Part shown: piece after piece, positions 61,252 through 64,000 of the stretch
Layout of the letters: the number at the start of each line of letters is the position of its first letter
Position numbering within the stretch: the first letter of the stretch is position 1
DNA from: Nocardia higoensis NBRC 100133
Lineage (GTDB): Bacteria; Actinomycetota; Actinomycetes; Mycobacteriales; Mycobacteriaceae
Length of the DNA: 64,000 nucleotides
Reading direction: 5' to 3'
NCBI RefSeq assembly: GCF_000308595.1
Contig: NZ_BAGA01000074.1
Coordinates: 1-64,000, forward strand
Translations under genes and position numbers: made by a program
Notes under the pieces: generated by a model
Seen by the model: only the letters and a program-made list of their open reading frames with translations
Told to the model about the DNA's origin: nothing
The model's database searches: none

Positions 61252-62799
61252 ATGAGACCGGCGCGGGATTTCTATGACGTCGTCGTGGTCGGCGGCGGGC
61301 ACAACGGCCTGGTCGCGGCCGCTTACCTGGCGCGGGCCGGACGTTCGGTACTGGTGCTCGAGCGGCTCGACCACACTGGCGGGGCGGCGGTGTCGCAACG
61401 TCCCTTCCCCGGCGTGGACGCGCGCCTGTCGCGCTACTCGTACCTGGTGAGCCTGCTGCCGCGCCGCATCGTCGAGGACCTCGGGCTGCGTTTCCGGCTC
61501 CGGCCCCGGCGGATCTCCTCCTACACCCCGGTCGGCGAGGCCGGCCTGCTCGTCGACACCGCCGCACCTGAGCGCACCAGGGCGAGCTTTCGGCGGCTCA
61601 CCGGTTCGGACCGGGATTACGAAGCGTGGCAACGTTTCTCGGTGACCACCACCCGGCTGGCCGAGCGGGTCTTCGCGACGATGACCGAACCGCTGCCGAC
61701 CCGCGCCGAACTACGCCGCCTGATCGACGACGAGGCGACCTGGGAAGCGATCTTCGAGCGTCCGCTCGGCGAGGTCGTCACCGGTACCTTCGCCGACGAC
61801 ACCGTCCGCGGCGTCGTCTTCACCGACGCGCTGATCGGCACCTTCAGCCACGGCGCCGACCCGTCGTTGCGACAGAATCGCTGCTTCCTCTACCACGTCA
61901 TCGGCGGCGGCACCGGCGACTGGAACGTGCCGGTGGGTGGCATGGGCGCGCTGACCGACGCGCTGGCCGACGCCGCGCGAGCAGCGGGCGCGGAGCTGAT
62001 CACGAGCGCGGAGGTGACCGCCATCGGCAGTGACGGGCGCACGGCCGACGTCGGCTGGGAAGGCGGTACCGTGGGTGCTCGCCATGTGCTGGTCAACGCC
62101 GCGCCCCGCGAACTGGATCGACTGCTCGGCAGGCAGGCGCGCGACGAGCCGGAGGGTGCTCAGCTCAAAGTGAACATGGTGCTGCGCCGGTTGCCGCGAC
62201 TACGTGATCCGCGGGTCGATCCACGCGACGCCTTCGCCGGTACCTTTCACGTCGCCGAGTCCTACAGCGGGCTCGAGCAGGCCTATCGGCAGGCAAACGC
62301 CGGGATACTGCCCGAGGTGATTCCGTCCGAATTGTATTGCCACACACTGACCGATCGCTCGATCCTTTCCGGCGCGGCCGCCGACTCCGGCATGCACACC
62401 CTCACTCTTTTCGGCTTGCACACTCCGGCAAGGCTTTTCCGCGGCGACCCCGAAGGGGCGCGTACCGCGGCGCTGGACGCGGCCCTGGCCGGGCTCGATG
62501 CCGTGCTCGGCGAACCGCTGGCCGACTGCCTCGCCGTCGACGCCGAGGGCAAGCCGTGCCTCGAGGTCAGGACGCCGGTGGATCTGGAGCGCGATCTGGG
62601 TCTGCCCGGCGGGCACATCTTCCACGGGGACCTCCGATTCCCCTGGCAGGAAGGCGAAATGGGCGACGCGGCGCACCGTTGGGGCGTGGCCACCGATATC
62701 GCCAACGTGCTGATCTGTGGCGCGGGGGCGGTCCGCGGCGGCGGGGTGAGCGGGCTCGGCGGCCACAACGCGGCGATGGCCCTGCTGTCGGGACGATGA
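61252..62799 (+). CDS. NAD(P)/FAD-dependent oxidoreductase, phytoene-dehydrogenase-like
   Basis: A 515-residue flavoprotein. The N-terminal Rossmann motif VVVVGGGHNGLVAAAYLARAGRSVLVLER binds FAD, and HTGGAAVSQRPFPGVDARLSRYSYL follows as in CrtI-like proteins. A GGTGDWNVPVGGMGALTDALADAARAAGAELITSAEV segment is the second nucleotide-binding part; the end GAGAVRGGGVSGLGGHNAA closes the FAD site. No carotenoid biosynthesis genes adjoin it, so the substrate is unknown. Confidence 0.83.
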   Translation: MRPARDFYDVVVVGGGHNGLVAAAYLARAGRSVLVLERLDHTGGAAVSQRPFPGVDARLSRYSYLVSLLPRRIVEDLGLRFRLRPRRISSYTPVGEAGLLVDTAAPERTRASFRRLTGSDRDYEAWQRFSVTTTRLAERVFATMTEPLPTRAELRRLIDDEATWEAIFERPLGEVVTGTFADDTVRGVVFTDALIGTFSHGADPSLRQNRCFLYHVIGGGTGDWNVPVGGMGALTDALADAARAAGAELITSAEVTAIGSDGRTADVGWEGGTVGARHVLVNAAPRELDRLLGRQARDEPEGAQLKVNMVLRRLPRLRDPRVDPRDAFAGTFHVAESYSGLEQAYRQANAGILPEVIPSELYCHTLTDRSILSGAAADSGMHTLTLFGLHTPARLFRGDPEGARTAALDAALAGLDAVLGEPLADCLAVDAEGKPCLEVRTPVDLERDLGLPGGHIFHGDLRFPWQEGEMGDAAHRWGVATDIANVLICGAGAVRGGGVSGLGGHNAAMALLSGR

Positions 62800-62880
62800 C
62801 CGAAGACTCTGCCGTGGCAACCTCGATCAGTTGTACAGTCCGCACGATATCGCCGGATTATCTGTATTCAGGAGTTCTGC

Positions 62881-63672
62881 ATGATCGACCAACCCCGCCC
62901 CGTTCGCACCGACGTACCGACCTCGGCGCGCATCTGGAATTACTGGCTGGGTGGCCGTGACTATTACGAGGTGGATCGGCAGGCCGGGGAGGCCGGGGTC
63001 GTCAGTTATCCCGAGATCCGGACGATGGCAGTGCAATCCCGGCAGTTCCTGATCCGCACGGTGCGCTGGCTCGCCGCCGAGGCCGGGGTACGGCAGTTCC
63101 TCGATATCGGCACCGGGCTGCCCACCATGCAGAACACCCACGAGGTGGCGCAGGCCGCCGCGCCCGATGCCAAGGTCGTCTATGCCGACAACGATCCGCT
63201 GGTGCTCGCTCACGCCAGGGCGTTGCTGGTGAACTCCACGCCCGAGGGCACGACCACCTATGCCGAAGCCGATTTCAACGATCCCGGGCCGCTGATCGAT
63301 GCCGCCCGCGCCGTGCTGAACTTCGACGAGCCCGTCGCGGTGCTGTTCATCGGCGTTCTCGGGCACGCCGACAGCTACTCCGACGCGCAGCGCGCGGCGC
63401 GGGCGATCATGGCGCCGCTGGCCTCCGGCAGCTACCTCGCGCTCTACGACGGCAGCACCGACGACCGCGACTACGTCCGGATGTGCGCGAACTACACGAA
63501 AACCGGTGGTGCGCCGTACACTCCGCGCACCGCCGAGCAGATCCGTGGTCTGTTCGACGGATTGCAGATCGTCGAACCGGGCGTGGTGCCGATCAATTTC
63601 TGGCGCACCGACGACGCCGAGCAGGGCATCCGCCCCGCCTCGGCCTGGGGCGGGGTGGGGCGCAAGCCCTGA
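62881..63672 (+). CDS. SAM-dependent methyltransferase (DUF574/Methyltransf_19)
   Basis: A 263-residue protein of the DUF574 group, abundant in Nocardia and Streptomyces. The signature start is VRTDVPTSARIWNYWLGGRDYYEVDRQAGE. The SAM-binding motif is QFLDIGTGLPTMQNTHEVAQ, and PDAKVVYADNDPLVLAHARALL follows. The acceptor is unknown. AGGAG lies 6 bp before the ATG. Confidence 0.87.
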   Translation: MIDQPRPVRTDVPTSARIWNYWLGGRDYYEVDRQAGEAGVVSYPEIRTMAVQSRQFLIRTVRWLAAEAGVRQFLDIGTGLPTMQNTHEVAQAAAPDAKVVYADNDPLVLAHARALLVNSTPEGTTTYAEADFNDPGPLIDAARAVLNFDEPVAVLFIGVLGHADSYSDAQRAARAIMAPLASGSYLALYDGSTDDRDYVRMCANYTKTGGAPYTPRTAEQIRGLFDGLQIVEPGVVPINFWRTDDAEQGIRPASAWGGVGRKP

Positions 63673-63691
63673 CGCGGCGGCACGGGCTGGT

Positions 63692-64000
63692 TCAGCCGCG
63701 GCGCAGGGTGCCCGCGATCTCGCCGCCGAACAGGCCCGGCGTGCTGTAGGCCAGCGAGCCGTCCGGTTGCAGGCGGACGGTGGAGACCGAGCCCTCGTCG
63801 GCGCAATCGCGCGGGCTGTCGGGGCCGAGCCGCGCGACGAAGGTGAGTTGGTCGCCGGTCACGTCGGTGAGCCGTTCGATGCGGCTGCACCGGTGGCCGG
63901 TGATCTTGCCGGTATTGGTCGATCGGGCCAGTTCGGCGCCGATCTCGCCGTCGTCGATGGTCAGCTGGATGTCGAAGGTGATCAGGCCATCGGCGGCCGT
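63692..64000 (-). CDS. C-terminal part of an unidentified (probably secreted) protein
   Basis: The frame ending at the TGA 63692-63694 stays open to the window edge, 103 codons, so the gene starts beyond it. The visible part reads as a beta-rich domain: GLITFDIQLTIDDGEIGAEL, HRCSRIERLTDVTGDQLTFVARL, DCADEGSVSTVRLQPDGSLAYSTPGL, with two Cys that may pair. The pattern resembles extracytoplasmic repeats found in actinobacterial secreted proteins and in sensor regions of some serine/threonine kinases; that is only a suggestion. It follows the methyltransferase gene convergently. Confidence 0.6.
   Translation of the reverse strand, partial: TAADGLITFDIQLTIDDGEIGAELARSTNTGKITGHRCSRIERLTDVTGDQLTFVARLGPDSPRDCADEGSVSTVRLQPDGSLAYSTPGLFGGEIAGTLRRG

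Overview
The window is a high-G+C actinobacterial chromosome segment. Densely packed genes, frequent GTG starts, ATGA/GTGA stop-start overlaps, an Lsr2 nucleoid protein, a homologue of mycobacterial Rv2004c, an LppV-like lipoprotein, a type 5 uracil-DNA glycosylase and a four-gene conservon together point to Mycobacteriales, most likely Nocardia or a close relative. This assignment rests on gene content and composition only; no tRNA, rRNA, CRISPR array or intact insertion sequence was seen.

Layout, left to right. 0.3-2.1 kb: a short-chain dehydrogenase flanked by remnants of a MerR and a MmyB-type regulator. 2.3-8.8 kb: a DeoR-type repressor divergent from a tightly coupled six-gene operon (lipoprotein binding protein, two permeases, ATPase, HAD phosphatase, metallophosphoesterase) that looks like uptake and dephosphorylation of an organophosphorus compound. 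9-15 kb: a SRPBCC protein, the Rv2004c-like kinase fusion and two alpha/beta hydrolases. 14.5-16 kb: a TetR gene and an epimerase-like gene divergent across three evenly arrayed palindromes. 16.1-19.6 kb: an operon of an acyl-CoA-dehydrogenase-like oxidoreductase, an SsuD-like monooxygenase and an MFS carrier, probably for organosulfur use. 21.5-29.3 kb: a guanidine/urea nitrogen cluster (APC permease, two DUF1989 carboxyguanidine deiminase subunits, a carboxyltransferase-only carboxylase subunit, allophanate hydrolase) with a divergent TetR.

29.5-41.5 kb is a mosaic: an acyl-CoA dehydrogenase facing an XRE-TetR fusion regulator, a double-HTH MerR beside a possible ABC-F gene remnant carrying a heptanucleotide repeat, an AhpD-like protein, an AraC/NAD(P)-binding pair, a PucR-type regulator, Lsr2, an HSL-type esterase and a Baeyer-Villiger-type monooxygenase. 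41.5-43.8 kb is gene-poor, with a lone GAF-domain protein, two small ORFs, a less G+C-rich stretch and a long hairpin, ahead of a DUF2637-like membrane protein with a long Ala/Pro/Lys tail.

45.7-64 kb: two luciferase-like oxidoreductases, lipoprotein and secreted proteins, a 14-TM drug exporter, YceI with a textbook terminator, the conservon (histidine-kinase-like protein, roadblock, DUF742, GTPase), proline dehydrogenase, uracil-DNA glycosylase, a lone LutC-like protein, a TetR/MaoC pair, a phytoene-dehydrogenase-like flavoprotein, a DUF574-type methyltransferase, and the 3' end of a gene running off the right edge. Most claims of function are family-level; substrate assignments of the operons are inference from gene neighbourhood.
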